From Goodfellowiella coeruleoviolacea (GTDB taxonomy: Bacteria; Actinomycetota; Actinomycetes; Mycobacteriales; Pseudonocardiaceae), in assembly GCF_024171785.1 (NCBI RefSeq), contig NZ_JAMTCK010000019.1, positions 124,001 to 188,000 of the forward strand: a DNA stretch of 64,000 nt, in the 5' to 3' direction. Position 1 is the first letter of the stretch. Every line of letters starts with the position of its first letter. Shown here piece by piece: positions 1-12,754 of the stretch. The notes beneath the pieces are model-generated. The model made no database searches and was not told the origin of the DNA. It saw only the letters and a program-made list of their open reading frames with translations. Both the position numbers and the translations under genes were made by a program.

Positions 1-610
1 GGTCGAGCTGGGTGATCCGGTCGACGCGGAAGACCCGCCAGTCCTCCCGGTGCACGTCGAAACCGAGCAGGTACCACAGTCCTTCCAGGGCGATCACGCT
101 GTGCGGCTCGACGCGGCGGGTGCTGGGCGCACCGGATCGGCTGTGGTAGGCGAAGGTGACGAGTTCCCGTTCACTGCAGCAGAGCGCGAGCCTGGCGATG
201 ACGGCGGGGTCAACGCGGGTCGTCGCGCGGCCGGAGTCGGCGGCGGTCGCGTTGGTGAGGGCGGCCAGCCGTGGCCGCAACCTCGTGGGAAGCAGCCGCT
301 CCAGCTTCACCAGGGCCCGCGTCGAGGCGTCCTCGGCAAGGGAGTCGCCCGCGGCGGTCACCAGTCCGGCGGCCACCGCGATGGCCTCCTCGTCGTCGAG
401 TTGCAGCGGCGGCAGCCTCTGCCCGGCACCCAACCGGTAGCCGCCGTGGCGACCCGTGGTCCCCGCCACGACGTAGTCGAGCCCGCGCAGCCGTTCCACG
501 TCGCGACGCACGGTTCGAGTGGTGACGCCGAGTTTCGCCGCCAGTTCGGCACCGGACCACTCGGGTCTGCTCTGCAGCAGCGACAGCAGCCGCAGCAGTC
601 GGGTTGGCAT
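1..610 (-). CDS. WYL-domain HTH transcriptional regulator (3' end outside window)
   Basis: The minus strand encodes at least 203 residues, cut by the left edge of the window. The N-terminus is a DeoR/HTH_11-type winged helix (SLLQSRPEWSGAELAAKLGV, then TTRTVRRDVERLR at about residues 10-42). It is followed by the linker typical of YafY-like regulators and by a WYL domain with the diagnostic GLWYLLGFD motif near residue 187. WYL regulators bind DNA and sense ligands or nucleotides; the ligand here is unknown. ATG at 608-610 is used because the HTH starts immediately after it; another ATG five bases upstream is out of frame. The gene is divergent from the flavin oxidase at 733, and three 13-bp repeats lie between them, so it probably controls that gene and itself. 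The family is clear; the target is inferred. Confidence 0.9.
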   Translation of the reverse strand, partial: MPTRLLRLLSLLQSRPEWSGAELAAKLGVTTRTVRRDVERLRGLDYVVAGTTGRHGGYRLGAGQRLPPLQLDDEEAIAVAAGLVTAAGDSLAEDASTRALVKLERLLPTRLRPRLAALTNATAADSGRATTRVDPAVIARLALCCSERELVTFAYHSRSGAPSTRRVEPHSVIALEGLWYLLGFDVHREDWRVFRVDRITQLD

Positions 611-664
611 GTCATGCCCTGTCATGTCCCACCACTCGTCCGGGTCCGCCACCGCATTGTGCGT

Positions 665-703
665 TGAGGACTGACATTGAGGACCTGCACTGAGGACCTG
701 AGG
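665..703 (+). repeat. Three 13-bp direct repeats, probable operator
   Basis: Copies start at 665, 678 and 691 and share TGAGGAC(C)TG. They end about 17 nt before the -10 hexamer of the flavin oxidase (720-725), so they occupy roughly -68 to -30 relative to its inferred start site. This is where an activator, or a repressor blocking the -35, would bind. The divergent WYL regulator is the obvious candidate. Confidence 0.6.
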
Positions 704-719
704 TGTCCGCAACCAATCC

Positions 720-725
720 TACGAT
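720..725 (+). promoter_or_regulatory. -10 hexamer TACGAT, leaderless promoter of the flavin oxidase
   Basis: TACGAT is followed by 7 nt and then ATG at 733, the geometry of actinobacterial leaderless mRNAs. It supports ATG 733 over the GTG at 703. Confidence 0.6.
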
Positions 726-732
726 CCGCGCC

Positions 733-2124
733 ATGACCGAGAACAGGGATGATCTGATTTCTGCCGGAGCTACCTGGGACGACGTGGTCGGCGGTGCCGT
801 GCGCCGACCCGACTCAGCCGGCTACGACGACGAGCGCGTCGGGTTCCAGCTGGTGGCGGCGCATCGGCCCGCGGTGGTCGTCGCGGCCAGGAACAGCGAC
901 GACATCCGCGCCGCCGTCCGGTTCGCCGCCGCCGAAGGCGTCCCCGTCGCGGTGCAGGCCACCGGCCACGGGCTGGCCACCCCGCTCGACGGCACCGGCG
1001 TGCTGATCAGCACGCGGCGGATGACGGCGGTGACGGTCAACGCGGCGGAACGCACCGCGTGGGTCGAGGCCGGCGCGCGCTGGCGGGACGTGATCGACGC
1101 GGCCGGCCCGCACGGGCTCGCACCGCTGTCGGGAAGCCTGCCCGGTGTCGGCGCGGTCTCCTACACCCTCGGCGGCGGTGTCGGCCTGATGGCACGGCGG
1201 TACGGCTTCGCCGCCGACCACGTCCGGCGTATCGACCTCGTCACGGCCGACGGCCGCCTCCGCCGGGTGACCGCCACCGGTGACCCGGACCTGTTCTGGG
1301 CCCTGCGGGGTGGTGGCGGCAACTTCGGCGTGGTGACGGGGATGGAGATCGACCTCGTGCCGGTCGACCGGATCCACGGCGGCGGGCTCTTCTTCGACCT
1401 CGCACGCACGCCTGAGCTGGCGGCGGAGTGGTACCGGTGGACGGCCAGCCTGCCGGAGGAGATGACCTCGGCGGTGTCCATGCTGCCGTTCCCGGACCTG
1501 CCCGGGATACCTGAACCGCTGCGCGGCCGGCACGTCGGCCAGATCCAGATCGCCTTCCTCGGCTCGGCGAAGGACGGCGACGAGCTGGTGGCGCCGCTGC
1601 GCGCACTCGGACCGGTGTTCGACGGGCTCCAGGAGATCCCCTACGCCGAGTCCGCGGTGGTGTTCAACGAACCCGACCAGCCGCACGCCTACCAGGGGGA
1701 GAACCTGCTGCTGCGCGATGTCGAGCCGACCGGGCTTCCCGCGCTGACCACGCTGTCCGCTCCCACCAACCCGACGATGTGCGTGGTCGGCCTGCGCCAC
1801 CTCGGCGGCGCGCTCTCCCGTCCCCCGGCGGTCCCCAACTCGGTCGGCCACCGTGCTGCCGGCTACCTGCTGGGGGTGCTCTCACCGACGACGCCGAACC
1901 AGGTGGACGCGGTGCGCGCGATGCACGCCACGGCGCTGGAGCCCTGGTCGGCCCACGCGGTCGGGCGTTCGCTCAACTTCACGTTCGGCGCGGTGGACCA
2001 GGACACGGTCCGCGCCGCGTTCGCGCCGCAGGACTACCGCAGGATCACCGAGATCAAGGCCGCTCTCGACCCCCAGCTGCTCTTCCGGCCCAACTTCCTG
2101 ATTCCGCCGAGCGCGGACAGCTGA
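733..2124 (+). CDS. FAD-binding oxidoreductase, berberine-bridge-enzyme (BBE) type
   Basis: A 463-residue flavoprotein. A PCMH FAD-binding domain (about 35-210) contains ATGHG, whose His is the usual site of covalent 8-alpha-FAD attachment, and the LGGGVG signature. The C-terminal BBE domain is recognisable by YRRITEIKAALDP followed by FRPNFLIPP. The second flavin-linking Cys of bicovalent members is replaced by Ser (PLSGSLPG), so monocovalent FAD is expected. Such enzymes oxidise alcohols, sugars or secondary-metabolite scaffolds with O2; the substrate cannot be read from sequence. ATG 733 is preferred over in-frame GTG 703 because a -10 hexamer lies 7 nt upstream of it. It is divergent from a WYL regulator that probably controls it. 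Confidence 0.9.
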   Translation: MTENRDDLISAGATWDDVVGGAVRRPDSAGYDDERVGFQLVAAHRPAVVVAARNSDDIRAAVRFAAAEGVPVAVQATGHGLATPLDGTGVLISTRRMTAVTVNAAERTAWVEAGARWRDVIDAAGPHGLAPLSGSLPGVGAVSYTLGGGVGLMARRYGFAADHVRRIDLVTADGRLRRVTATGDPDLFWALRGGGGNFGVVTGMEIDLVPVDRIHGGGLFFDLARTPELAAEWYRWTASLPEEMTSAVSMLPFPDLPGIPEPLRGRHVGQIQIAFLGSAKDGDELVAPLRALGPVFDGLQEIPYAESAVVFNEPDQPHAYQGENLLLRDVEPTGLPALTTLSAPTNPTMCVVGLRHLGGALSRPPAVPNSVGHRAAGYLLGVLSPTTPNQVDAVRAMHATALEPWSAHAVGRSLNFTFGAVDQDTVRAAFAPQDYRRITEIKAALDPQLLFRPNFLIPPSADS

Positions 2125-2286
2125 AGCCCCGGTCGGCTCGCGCCCGCCCTCGCCCCGGCCGTGCACACCGAGGCCGACGCGACAACCGGCCGCCGTGCTG
2201 GTGCGCTTCCCGCCCGTCGCGCTCGCCCGGGCCCCGATTCACCCGAACGGGCCTGCGCGAAATGTCGACTCGCGGGGTTTGCACAG

Positions 2287-2742
2287 TCAACTCGCGGTGT
2301 TCGCGGTCGCTTCCAGGTCGATGGCGCGGCGCATGGCCTCGCGGGCGCGGCGGCGGTCGCCGGCGATGTCGTAGCCGTGGGCCAGCCGGTACCAGTTGCG
2401 CCAGTCGTCCGGGGCGGCCTCGGTCTCGGCCTGCCGCTGCGCGAACCAGGCGTCGGCGGCGTCGCGCTCCACCCGGCCGGAGGGCCGGCGGGGCAGGTCG
2501 GAGGTGTCCGGCAGGCCGCCCTCCTCGGCGAGCCGGCGGGCCAGCCGCTCGGTGCGGGCACCGAAGCGCAGGTTCACCGCCACGATCCACAGCCCCACCA
2601 GCGGCAGGATCAGCACACCCGCGCCGAGGGCGATGCCGACCGGGTCGCCGGACTCGAACAGCGCCCACGCCCGGCCGGCCAGCAGCACCAGGTACACCAC
2701 CACCACGGCGGTGACCAGGATCGCGGCTGCACGTGTCCTCAT
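2287..2742 (-). CDS. Membrane protein with TPR-like C-terminus
   Basis: 151 residues. Two hydrophobic segments (about 6-27 and 34-57) are followed by a soluble helical region in which DDWRNWYRLAHGYDIAGDRRRAREAMRRAI looks like a single tetratricopeptide unit. It is the last gene of the pnp-M16-dapB run, 16 bp after the dapB stop and in the same direction, a position conserved for a small membrane protein in related actinomycetes. Its function is unknown; a scaffold role at the membrane is only a guess. Confidence 0.8.
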   Translation of the reverse strand: MRTRAAAILVTAVVVVYLVLLAGRAWALFESGDPVGIALGAGVLILPLVGLWIVAVNLRFGARTERLARRLAEEGGLPDTSDLPRRPSGRVERDAADAWFAQRQAETEAAPDDWRNWYRLAHGYDIAGDRRRAREAMRRAIDLEATANTAS

Positions 2743-2758
2743 CGCGACACCCTCGCTG

Positions 2759-7163
<4,405 letters not shown>

Positions 7164-7209
7164 GCGGTACTCCTCGTCTTGCGGGCCGCGCGCGCCCCCA
7201 GCGCGGGGT

Positions 7210-7295
7210 CACGGTCCGGACGAGGCCGGTCTTCGATCGAAGTCCCCGGGGTCACTACCCGGGCACCACTACCGAGGACCGGCGAACTGTTCCCC
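7210..7295 (-). ncRNA. Actino-pnp-like leader RNA upstream of pnp
   Basis: On the minus strand the pnp leader folds into an outer stem (7224-7231 with 7277-7283, GGCCGGTC with GACCGGC) enclosing a CCCGGG/CCCGGG hairpin (7245-7250 with 7258-7263, loop GTCACTA in plus-strand notation). It also has the unpaired-looking strings CCTCGGTAGTG and GATCGAAGACC. Rfam describes an Actino-pnp motif in exactly this position in actinobacteria; I assign it from memory of that motif and from the local structure. The likely role is cis-control of pnp expression. Confidence 0.6.
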
Positions 7296-7398
7296 GTGCA
7301 CGGCGCGTTGGCCCTGTTGTTCACTTGTCGACCGGACGTGGTAGCCAGGCCGGGTTACCTACCGGTCCTGGTGTTGTACACCGAAATCCGGTCCGGTG

Positions 7399-7434
7399 CC
7401 GAGGGGAAGCGGCTGAGCAGCCACTCCCCCTCGG
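7399..7434 (-). terminator. Hairpin terminator or attenuator after rpsO
   Basis: CCGAGGGG (7399-7406) pairs perfectly with CCCCTCGG (7427-7434), and an inner stem extends nearly to a 4-nt loop with one mismatch and one G-U pair. It begins 8 nt after the rpsO stop. There is no U-tract, as is common in actinobacteria, so partial read-through into pnp is possible. Confidence 0.7.
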
Positions 7435-7441
7435 CTCGGGC

Positions 7442-7711
7442 TCACCTGCGCAGGCCGAGCCGCTGGATCAGCGAACGGTAGCGCTCGATGTCGACCTTGG
7501 TCAGGTAGTTCAGCAGCCGGCGACGGCGACCGACCATCAGCAGCAGACCACGACGGGAGTGGTGGTCGTGCTTGTGCACCTTCAGGTGCTCGGTGAGGTC
7601 GGCGATCCGCTTGCTCAGCAGCGCCACCTGGGCCTCGGGCGAGCCGGTGTCCGACTCGTGGACCCCGTACTCGGCGAGAATGGTCTTCTTCTGCTCGGTG
7701 GACAGCGCCAC
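7442..7711 (-). CDS. rpsO: 30S ribosomal protein S15
   Basis: 89 residues, the exact size of bacterial S15. S15 binds 16S rRNA helices and starts assembly of the 30S platform. Typical sequence includes [13 protein letters not shown] at the start, [15 protein letters not shown], and the basic RNA-binding stretch [23 protein letters not shown] at 7711 is chosen over longer in-frame starts because it matches the conserved N-terminus and has AAGGAG 8 nt upstream. It lies just before pnp in the same direction, the conserved rpsO-pnp pair. Confidence 0.97.
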   Translation of the reverse strand: MALSTEQKKTILAEYGVHESDTGSPEAQVALLSKRIADLTEHLKVHKHDHHSRRGLLLMVGRRRRLLNYLTKVDIERYRSLIQRLGLRR

Positions 7712-7842
7712 GCGGTTCACTCCTTGTACATACTGTTCCGTGCGGTGGCCCCGCACACGGCGGTGCACGGGGGTAAACGTCGGTACCGGCCGCCACGGAC
7801 CGCAGCCGGACCCAACCACCGAGGGTAGCAGGTACTGTTCGG

Positions 7843-7929
7843 TTAGCTCTCTGACCAGCTCCGCTGGTCGATTAGCTCCCTCGCCAGCCCCGCTGGTCGG
7901 CCAGCTCCCTCGCCAGCTCCGCCGGTCTA
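7843..7929. repeat. Three 29-bp tandem repeats, each with a small hairpin
   Basis: Units 7843-7871, 7872-7900 and 7901-7929 share (T/C)(T/C)AGCTC and end in an inverted repeat such as GACCAGC-TCC-GCTGGTC. The array lies directly after the thpR stop codon, which the last unit contains, and upstream of rpsO. It could be a stacked weak terminator or an mRNA 3'-end stabiliser. Confidence 0.7.
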
Positions 7930-8469
7930 GGGAACCCGCAGCGCCACGCGTTCCTCAACGGTGTAGCGGGGTCCGCGGGGGCTCAGCTGGCTGCTCATGA
8001 CCACCAGGTCGGTGGCTGTCCACGCCGGGCTGACGTAGTCGGCCAGCTCGCCGGCCACCTCCCGGCAGCGGCGGGCCAGTGGCCTGCCGTCCTTCCACCT
8101 GGCCACCGTGAGGTGGCCGCTGAACCGGCCCATATCCGCGCCGGAGGCCTCGGCCAGCCGGTTCAACCCCTGGTCACCAGCGCTGTCGACCCCGGCGACC
8201 CCGATCCAGACTACCCCGCCCGAGGGGTTCTGGAACGTGCCGGCGCCGGCCAGGCGCAGGGTGGGCGCGGCCAGCCCCCGGGCGTTCTCCCGCAGCTCGG
8301 CGGTGATGTCGGCGACCTCGGCCTGCCCGTGGAAGCACAGTGTGACGTGCCACCGCTCCACCGGCTCCCAGCGCGCCTCCGGCAGGGCGGCCTGGACCGG
8401 CCGCAGGGCGGTGGCCAGGTCGCGCAGCACGGCGTCGTCGGGAACCAGCGCGGTGAACAGTCGTGGCAC
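7927..8469 (-). CDS. thpR: RNA 2',3'-cyclic phosphodiesterase (2'-5' RNA ligase family)
   Basis: 180 residues, two-histidine (2H) phosphoesterase family. Both catalytic HxT motifs are visible: HVTLCF in the N-terminal half and HLTVAR in the C-terminal half. Members hydrolyse 2',3'-cyclic phosphates on RNA ends and can act as 2'-5' RNA ligases. GTG 8469 is preferred over upstream GTG 8493 because TACGCT lies exactly 7 nt before it (leaderless promoter) and the protein then begins VPRLFTAL, as usual for the family. It sits between an HTH gene and rpsO in the minus-strand housekeeping block. Confidence 0.88.
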   Translation of the reverse strand: MPRLFTALVPDDAVLRDLATALRPVQAALPEARWEPVERWHVTLCFHGQAEVADITAELRENARGLAAPTLRLAGAGTFQNPSGGVVWIGVAGVDSAGDQGLNRLAEASGADMGRFSGHLTVARWKDGRPLARRCREVAGELADYVSPAWTATDLVVMSSQLSPRGPRYTVEERVALRVP

Positions 8470-8476
8470 ACCGCAG

Positions 8477-8482
8477 AGCGTA
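8477..8482 (-). promoter_or_regulatory. -10 hexamer TACGCT, leaderless promoter of thpR
   Basis: On the minus strand TACGCT is followed by 7 nt and GTG 8469. This decides the start of thpR. Confidence 0.55.
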
Positions 8483-8550
8483 GGCGCGGGCACCGACAGT
8501 CGTCAGGTGATCGCGTCCGGCGGCACCCGGTCCGGGCGGCGGGTCGTGGG

Positions 8551-9030
8551 TCAGCGACCGCGGCCGGCGCGGCGCAGCAGGGCGGCGAGCGCCGGGAAGT
8601 CGTCGCCGAGCATGTCCGCGGCCTGCACCAGCTCCTCGCGGCTGGCCACCCGCCGCAGCGTCGGGAACGCCAGTGCGTCGTCGCTGCCGTCGTCCACCGG
8701 CAGGGAGTCGCGGCCCACCATGGGCTTGGAGTCGCGCACGTCGTCCAGGGCCCGCTGCAGCGCGGCCGGCTCGCCGGTGGCCACGTCCGGGGTGAGCACC
8801 TTGCGCTCCAGCATGATCATCCTGGCCAGCACCGACGGGTTGCCGATCTTGGCCCGCCGGCCGCTCATCACCTGGCTGAGCATGGGCGCGCTGATGCCGA
8901 GCACGTCGGCGAGCTGGGCCTGGGACACGTTGAAGGCGACCACGAGTCGACGCACCCGGTCCCCCAGCGGCTCCCCGTACCACTCCCGCTGCAGAGCCAG
9001 GTTGCGCTGAACGATCTTGTGGTCCTCCAC
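8551..9030 (-). CDS. XRE-like helix-turn-helix DNA-binding protein
   Basis: 159 residues. The core FNVSQAQLADVLGISAPMLSQVMSGRR at about residues 35-61 is a Cro/CI-type HTH, preceded by a conserved ALQREWYGEPLGDRVRRLVVA helix. The C-terminal half has low similarity to anything I recognise and is rich in charged residues. GTG 9030 is chosen because AGGAG lies about 8-10 nt upstream and the protein then starts VEDHKIVQRNLALQ; a longer in-frame start at 9114 has no such support. A gene of this type is common beside ribF and truB in this order of actinobacteria. Target genes are unknown. Confidence 0.82.
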   Translation of the reverse strand: MEDHKIVQRNLALQREWYGEPLGDRVRRLVVAFNVSQAQLADVLGISAPMLSQVMSGRRAKIGNPSVLARMIMLERKVLTPDVATGEPAALQRALDDVRDSKPMVGRDSLPVDDGSDDALAFPTLRRVASREELVQAADMLGDDFPALAALLRRAGRGR

Positions 9031-9173
9031 CTTCGCCTCTCCTGAGTCACCGTCGGCGATCTGTCCACCCGCCTGCTGGCATCCTGCCAGCACGATCGGA
9101 CCGACAGGGCACAAATCACGAAGCCGTTAACTTCCGCACCCGCTCCAGCTCCACCGGCCGGCCACGCCAGCCC

Positions 9174-10169
9174 TCAGTCCGCCGGAGCCCCCGCCTCGGG
9201 GGTGCGCAGTATCTCCCTCGCCTGTGCCACGTCCCGTTCCATCTGGTCGATCAGGTCCTGCACCGAGTCGAACCGGACCATCTCGCGCAGCCGGGCCACG
9301 AAGTCGAGGGTGACCCGCTGGCCGTAGAAGTCCTCGTCCACGTCCAGCACGAACGCCTCGACCCGGCGCTCCCGCCCGGAGAAGGTGGGGTTGGTGCCGA
9401 CGGACACGGCCGCGCGCAGGGTGCGCTGGACGCCGCCCACCGAGTGCCCGAACCAGCACGCGTACACGCCGTCGGCCGGCACCGCAGCGTGCTTGGCGGT
9501 GGACAGGTTCGCGGTGGGAAAGCCCAGCTCCTTGCCGCCACGGCCGTCGCCGCGCACCACGATGCCCTCCAGCCGGTGCGGCCGGCCCAGCGCGGCCGCC
9601 GCCGCTGCCACGTCACCCGCGTCGATGCAGGCCCGGATGTAGGTGGAGGAGAAGGTCACCTGGTCTGATCCTCCGTTGCGCTGGTCGGGCAGGGTGACGC
9701 TGACGAGGCCGGTGTCGTCGGTGACGAAACCGAACCGGTTGCCGAGGGTGCGCAGCAGCTGCACGGTGCCGGCGGCGCGGTGGCCGAAGGTGAAGTTCTC
9801 GCCGACCACGACCGCGGCCGCGTGCAGCCGCTCCACCAGGATCTCGTGCACGAACGCCTCCGGGGACATCCGGGACAGTTCGGGGGTGAACGGCATCACG
9901 CAGAACACGTCCACACCGAGTTGCTCGACCAGCTCGGCCCGCCGGCGCAGCGTGGTGAGCTGCGCCGGGTGGCTGCCCGGCCGGACCACTTCGGCGGGGT
10001 GCGGGTCGAAGGTCATCACCACGCACGGCAGGTCGCGCTGCCTGGCCAGCCGCACGGCGCGGCCGATCAGCTCCTGGTGGCCCCGGTGCACCCCGTCGAA
10101 CACGCCGATGGTCACCACGCAGCGGCCCCAGCCGCCGGGAAGATGCTCAAGTCCGCGCCAACGTCGCAC
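9174..10169 (-). CDS. ribF: Bifunctional riboflavin kinase / FAD synthetase
   Basis: 331 residues. It makes FMN from riboflavin and then FAD. The N-terminal nucleotidyltransferase domain carries TIGVFDGVHRGHQ (HxGH-type motif) and the S/T-rich loop FSSTYIRACIDAGD. The C-terminal flavokinase domain has GKELGFPTANLS and the catalytic-Glu region RRVEAFVLDVDEDFYG. GTG 10169 is preferred because TAGGCT lies 7 nt upstream (leaderless) and the product then starts VRRWRGLEHLPGGWG as in relatives. A GTG at 10229 has a good GGAGG site and could give a longer form. It follows truB in the translation-factor block. Confidence 0.95.
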   Translation of the reverse strand: MRRWRGLEHLPGGWGRCVVTIGVFDGVHRGHQELIGRAVRLARQRDLPCVVMTFDPHPAEVVRPGSHPAQLTTLRRRAELVEQLGVDVFCVMPFTPELSRMSPEAFVHEILVERLHAAAVVVGENFTFGHRAAGTVQLLRTLGNRFGFVTDDTGLVSVTLPDQRNGGSDQVTFSSTYIRACIDAGDVAAAAAALGRPHRLEGIVVRGDGRGGKELGFPTANLSTAKHAAVPADGVYACWFGHSVGGVQRTLRAAVSVGTNPTFSGRERRVEAFVLDVDEDFYGQRVTLDFVARLREMVRFDSVQDLIDQMERDVAQAREILRTPEAGAPAD

Positions 10170-10176
10170 GGTGCGA

Positions 10177-10182
10177 AGCCTA
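10177..10182 (-). promoter_or_regulatory. -10 hexamer TAGGCT, leaderless promoter of ribF
   Basis: Minus-strand TAGGCT, 7-nt spacer, then GTG 10169. Confidence 0.55.
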
Positions 10183-10298
10183 CGTTCCAGGTCACCGCCG
10201 CCCGCCGGGGGAGTCACCCGTTCGGTCACCCCGCCTCCCCCCTCGCGTCTCGGCTGGCGCAGCCAGGCGAGAGCTGTGACGGCGGGGGCGATCCGGTG

Positions 10299-11213
10299 CT
10301 ACGCCGGGGCGAGCACCACCAGGGGCCTGGCCGTGCCGGCCTCGTCCACGGCGAGCGCGACCACGTGGCCGTCCGGGCCGAACACGCCGTAGGTGCCGGT
10401 CAGCCCGCCGGCGGGCAGCCGCTGGCCGTGGGCGAGCGCGGTCACCTCGGCCACCGCGACCTGCCGCTGGGGGAAGGCCTTGGCCACGGCCTGGTCCAGG
10501 TCCAGGGACAGGCCGGGCTGCTCGGCCAGCGCGTCCAGGGAGCGGGCCACGCGCAGGTCGAACGGGCCGACCCGGGTGCGCCGCAGGTTGGCCAGGTGCC
10601 CGCCGACGCCGAGGTCGGCGCCCAGGTCCCGGGCCAGCGCCCGGACGTAGGTGCCCGAGGAGCACTCCACCATCACGTCCAGTTCGGTGGCCTGCTCCTC
10701 GCGGCGCAGCGCGAGCAGGTCGAACCGGTGCACCTCCACCGGGCGCGGCGGCAGCTCGACCGCCTCGCCGGCGCGCACCCGGGCGTAGGCGCGCTTGCCG
10801 TCGATCTTGACCGCGCTCACCGAGCTGGGCACCTGCTGGATCGGGCCGGTCAGCCGGGCGATGCCGGCCAGCACGTCCGCCTCGGCCACCCCGGAGGCGT
10901 CCACAGTGGACAGGATCTCGCCCTCGGCGTCGTCGGTGGTGGTGGCCGTGCCCAGGCGGATGGTGGCCAGGTAGGCCTTGCTGTCCAGGGCGAGGTGGCC
11001 CAGCAGCTTGGTGGCCCGCTCCACGCCGAGCACGAGCACCCCGGTGGCCATCGGGTCCAGCGTCCCGGCGTGCCCGACCTTGCGGGTGCCGAGGATGCGC
11101 CGGACCCTGGCCACCACGTCGTGGGAGGTCATGCCGGCCGGCTTGTCCACGACGACAAGCCCGGGCGGCACGGTGGGGCGGGACGGACGGTGCGGGGATG
11201 ACGAACGAACCAC
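10299..11213 (-). CDS. truB: tRNA pseudouridine(55) synthase
   Basis: 304 residues. TruB converts U55 of the T-loop of tRNAs to pseudouridine. The catalytic Asp is in GHAGTLDPMATGVL, preceded by GLVVVDKPAGMTSHDVV. Further family motifs are SKAYLATIRLGTATTTDD, GKRAYARVRAGE and CSSGTYVRALARDLG. GTG 11213 gives a normal 17-residue lead into the first motif and has CAGGAT 8 nt upstream, the geometry of a leaderless start. The frame is open further upstream to 11264. It lies between MFS and ribF genes, all on the minus strand. Confidence 0.95.
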   Translation of the reverse strand: MVRSSSPHRPSRPTVPPGLVVVDKPAGMTSHDVVARVRRILGTRKVGHAGTLDPMATGVLVLGVERATKLLGHLALDSKAYLATIRLGTATTTDDAEGEILSTVDASGVAEADVLAGIARLTGPIQQVPSSVSAVKIDGKRAYARVRAGEAVELPPRPVEVHRFDLLALRREEQATELDVMVECSSGTYVRALARDLGADLGVGGHLANLRRTRVGPFDLRVARSLDALAEQPGLSLDLDQAVAKAFPQRQVAVAEVTALAHGQRLPAGGLTGTYGVFGPDGHVVALAVDEAGTARPLVVLAPA

Positions 11214-11221
11214 GGCGGAAC

Positions 11222-11227
11222 ATCCTG
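11222..11227 (-). promoter_or_regulatory. -10-like hexamer CAGGAT before truB
   Basis: Minus-strand CAGGAT, 8-nt spacer, GTG 11213. The first base departs from TANNNT, but the same variant occurs at two other starts in this window. Confidence 0.4.
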
Positions 11228-11348
11228 CCTCAGCGTCCCGCGCCACCGCGCATCCCCCGGTCACGACCGCGCGCGGGGCGTGGTGTAGCCGACGCGGCCG
11301 CCGTGACCGGGATGTCGCGCACCGGGGACCGGAGCCGGGCGGTGGGGA

Positions 11349-12695
11349 TCAGGCCGCGACCGGAACCGGGCGCACCGGCTGCTCGACCGGGGTGTCCCAG
11401 CGCCGGGGGCGCAGCTGGACCGGCACGTCCTCGCCCCGGGCCGCCGCGGCGAACACCGCCGCCCTGGCCCGCCGCCACCACACGCAGGTCCGCCACACGC
11501 CCACGACCAGGACGGCGACCACGACCAGCAGGGCGATCCGGAACGCGGTGGCCGCGCCGGCCGCGCCCAGCGCGTCCAGCAGCACGCCCACGCCCAGCGC
11601 GGACACGGTGGTGGCCACGAAGCCGCCGACGTTGACCACGCCGGTGGCGGTGCCCACGCGCTGCAGCGGGTTGTAGTCGCGGGCCAGGGCGAAGCCGATC
11701 GAGGAGGCCGGGCCGCCCAGGGACAGCAGGGTGAAGGCCACCGCCAGCGCCGGTGCGGACAGCCGCCCCGGCCAGCCGAGCAGCACCGCCCAGGTGCCCA
11801 GCGCCACCAGCAGGTAGGCGCCCACCAGCGGCATGCGCAGCTCCGGTCGCCGGCCGGTGATCGTGCCCAGCACCGGTCCGCCGATCATGGCGCCCAGCAC
11901 CAGCACGCTCAGCATGGCGCTGGCCTCCTGCTCGGTCAGGCCCTGGGCCTGCACCAGGTAGGGGAAGCCCCACAGCAGGCCCAGCACGGTGGGCGCGAAC
12001 ATGGTGGAGAAGTGCACCCAGAACCCGAGCCGGGTGCCGGGCACCCGCCACGCCGCGGTGACCCGGCGCAGCACGGTGGGCAGGGACACCGGTTCGACGC
12101 GGGCGGCCGGCGCGCCCGCCGGCAGGTCCCGCACCCGCAGGCCGGCCACGACCGCGTAGGCGGCGGTGAGCCCGCCGGCGACCAGGAAGGTCAGCGTCCA
12201 GCCGACGCTGCCGAGCAGCAGGGTCAGCGGCACGGTCGCGGCCAGGTTGCCCAGGGCACCCAGGGCCGCGGTCAGCGAGACCACGACGGCGTACTGGCGA
12301 GCGGGGAAGTGCGCGGCGACCAGGCGCAGCACGCTGACGAAGGTCATGGCGTCGCCGAGGCCCACCACGGCGCGGGCGGCCAGCCCGAGCGGGTAGGAGT
12401 GGGCGAGCGCGAACAGCAGCTGGCCAAGTCCCATGAACACCGTGGCGACGACGAGCACCCGCCTCGGTCCGAACCGGTCTACCAGGATTCCGGTCGGCAC
12501 CTGCATGGCCGCGTACACGCCGACCTGCAGGACGGTGAACGTGCCCAGCGCCGCGGAGCCGACGCCGAAGCGCTCTCCGGCCTGCAGACTGGCGACGCCG
12601 AGCGAACTGCGGTGGAAGACCGCGGCAACGTAGACAACAACAGCAGTGGTCCAGACCAGCCACGCGCGACGGGTGGCGTGCTCGACCGACGACAA
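11349..12695 (-). CDS. Major facilitator superfamily transporter
   Basis: 448 residues with about 12 membrane segments. The MFS loop-2/3 signature appears as GILVDRFGPRRVL. The N-terminus MSSVEHATRRAWLVWTTAV begins TM1 near residue 11, and a basic C-terminal tail ends VPVQLRPRRWDTPVEQPV. The shape resembles NarK/nitrate-sulphonate or drug-efflux branches, but the substrate cannot be assigned. It lies between the MATE gene and truB, interrupting an otherwise translation-related block. An AT-richer stretch at 12760-12840 precedes the gene and probably holds its promoter. Confidence 0.9.
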   Translation of the reverse strand: MSSVEHATRRAWLVWTTAVVVYVAAVFHRSSLGVASLQAGERFGVGSAALGTFTVLQVGVYAAMQVPTGILVDRFGPRRVLVVATVFMGLGQLLFALAHSYPLGLAARAVVGLGDAMTFVSVLRLVAAHFPARQYAVVVSLTAALGALGNLAATVPLTLLLGSVGWTLTFLVAGGLTAAYAVVAGLRVRDLPAGAPAARVEPVSLPTVLRRVTAAWRVPGTRLGFWVHFSTMFAPTVLGLLWGFPYLVQAQGLTEQEASAMLSVLVLGAMIGGPVLGTITGRRPELRMPLVGAYLLVALGTWAVLLGWPGRLSAPALAVAFTLLSLGGPASSIGFALARDYNPLQRVGTATGVVNVGGFVATTVSALGVGVLLDALGAAGAATAFRIALLVVVAVLVVGVWRTCVWWRRARAAVFAAAARGEDVPVQLRPRRWDTPVEQPVRPVPVAA

Positions 12696-12754
12696 AGCGA
12701 TCCTCCTTGGATGGCAAGGCAGAAGGGGAGAAAGAGAGGGCGGGCCGCGCTGGC

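Noticed and set aside
10900-10920. Further TTGTCCACA-like sites inside truB and yaaA
   Set aside because: They are coding sequence with mismatches and lack the second box, the 39-nt spacing and the conserved block.
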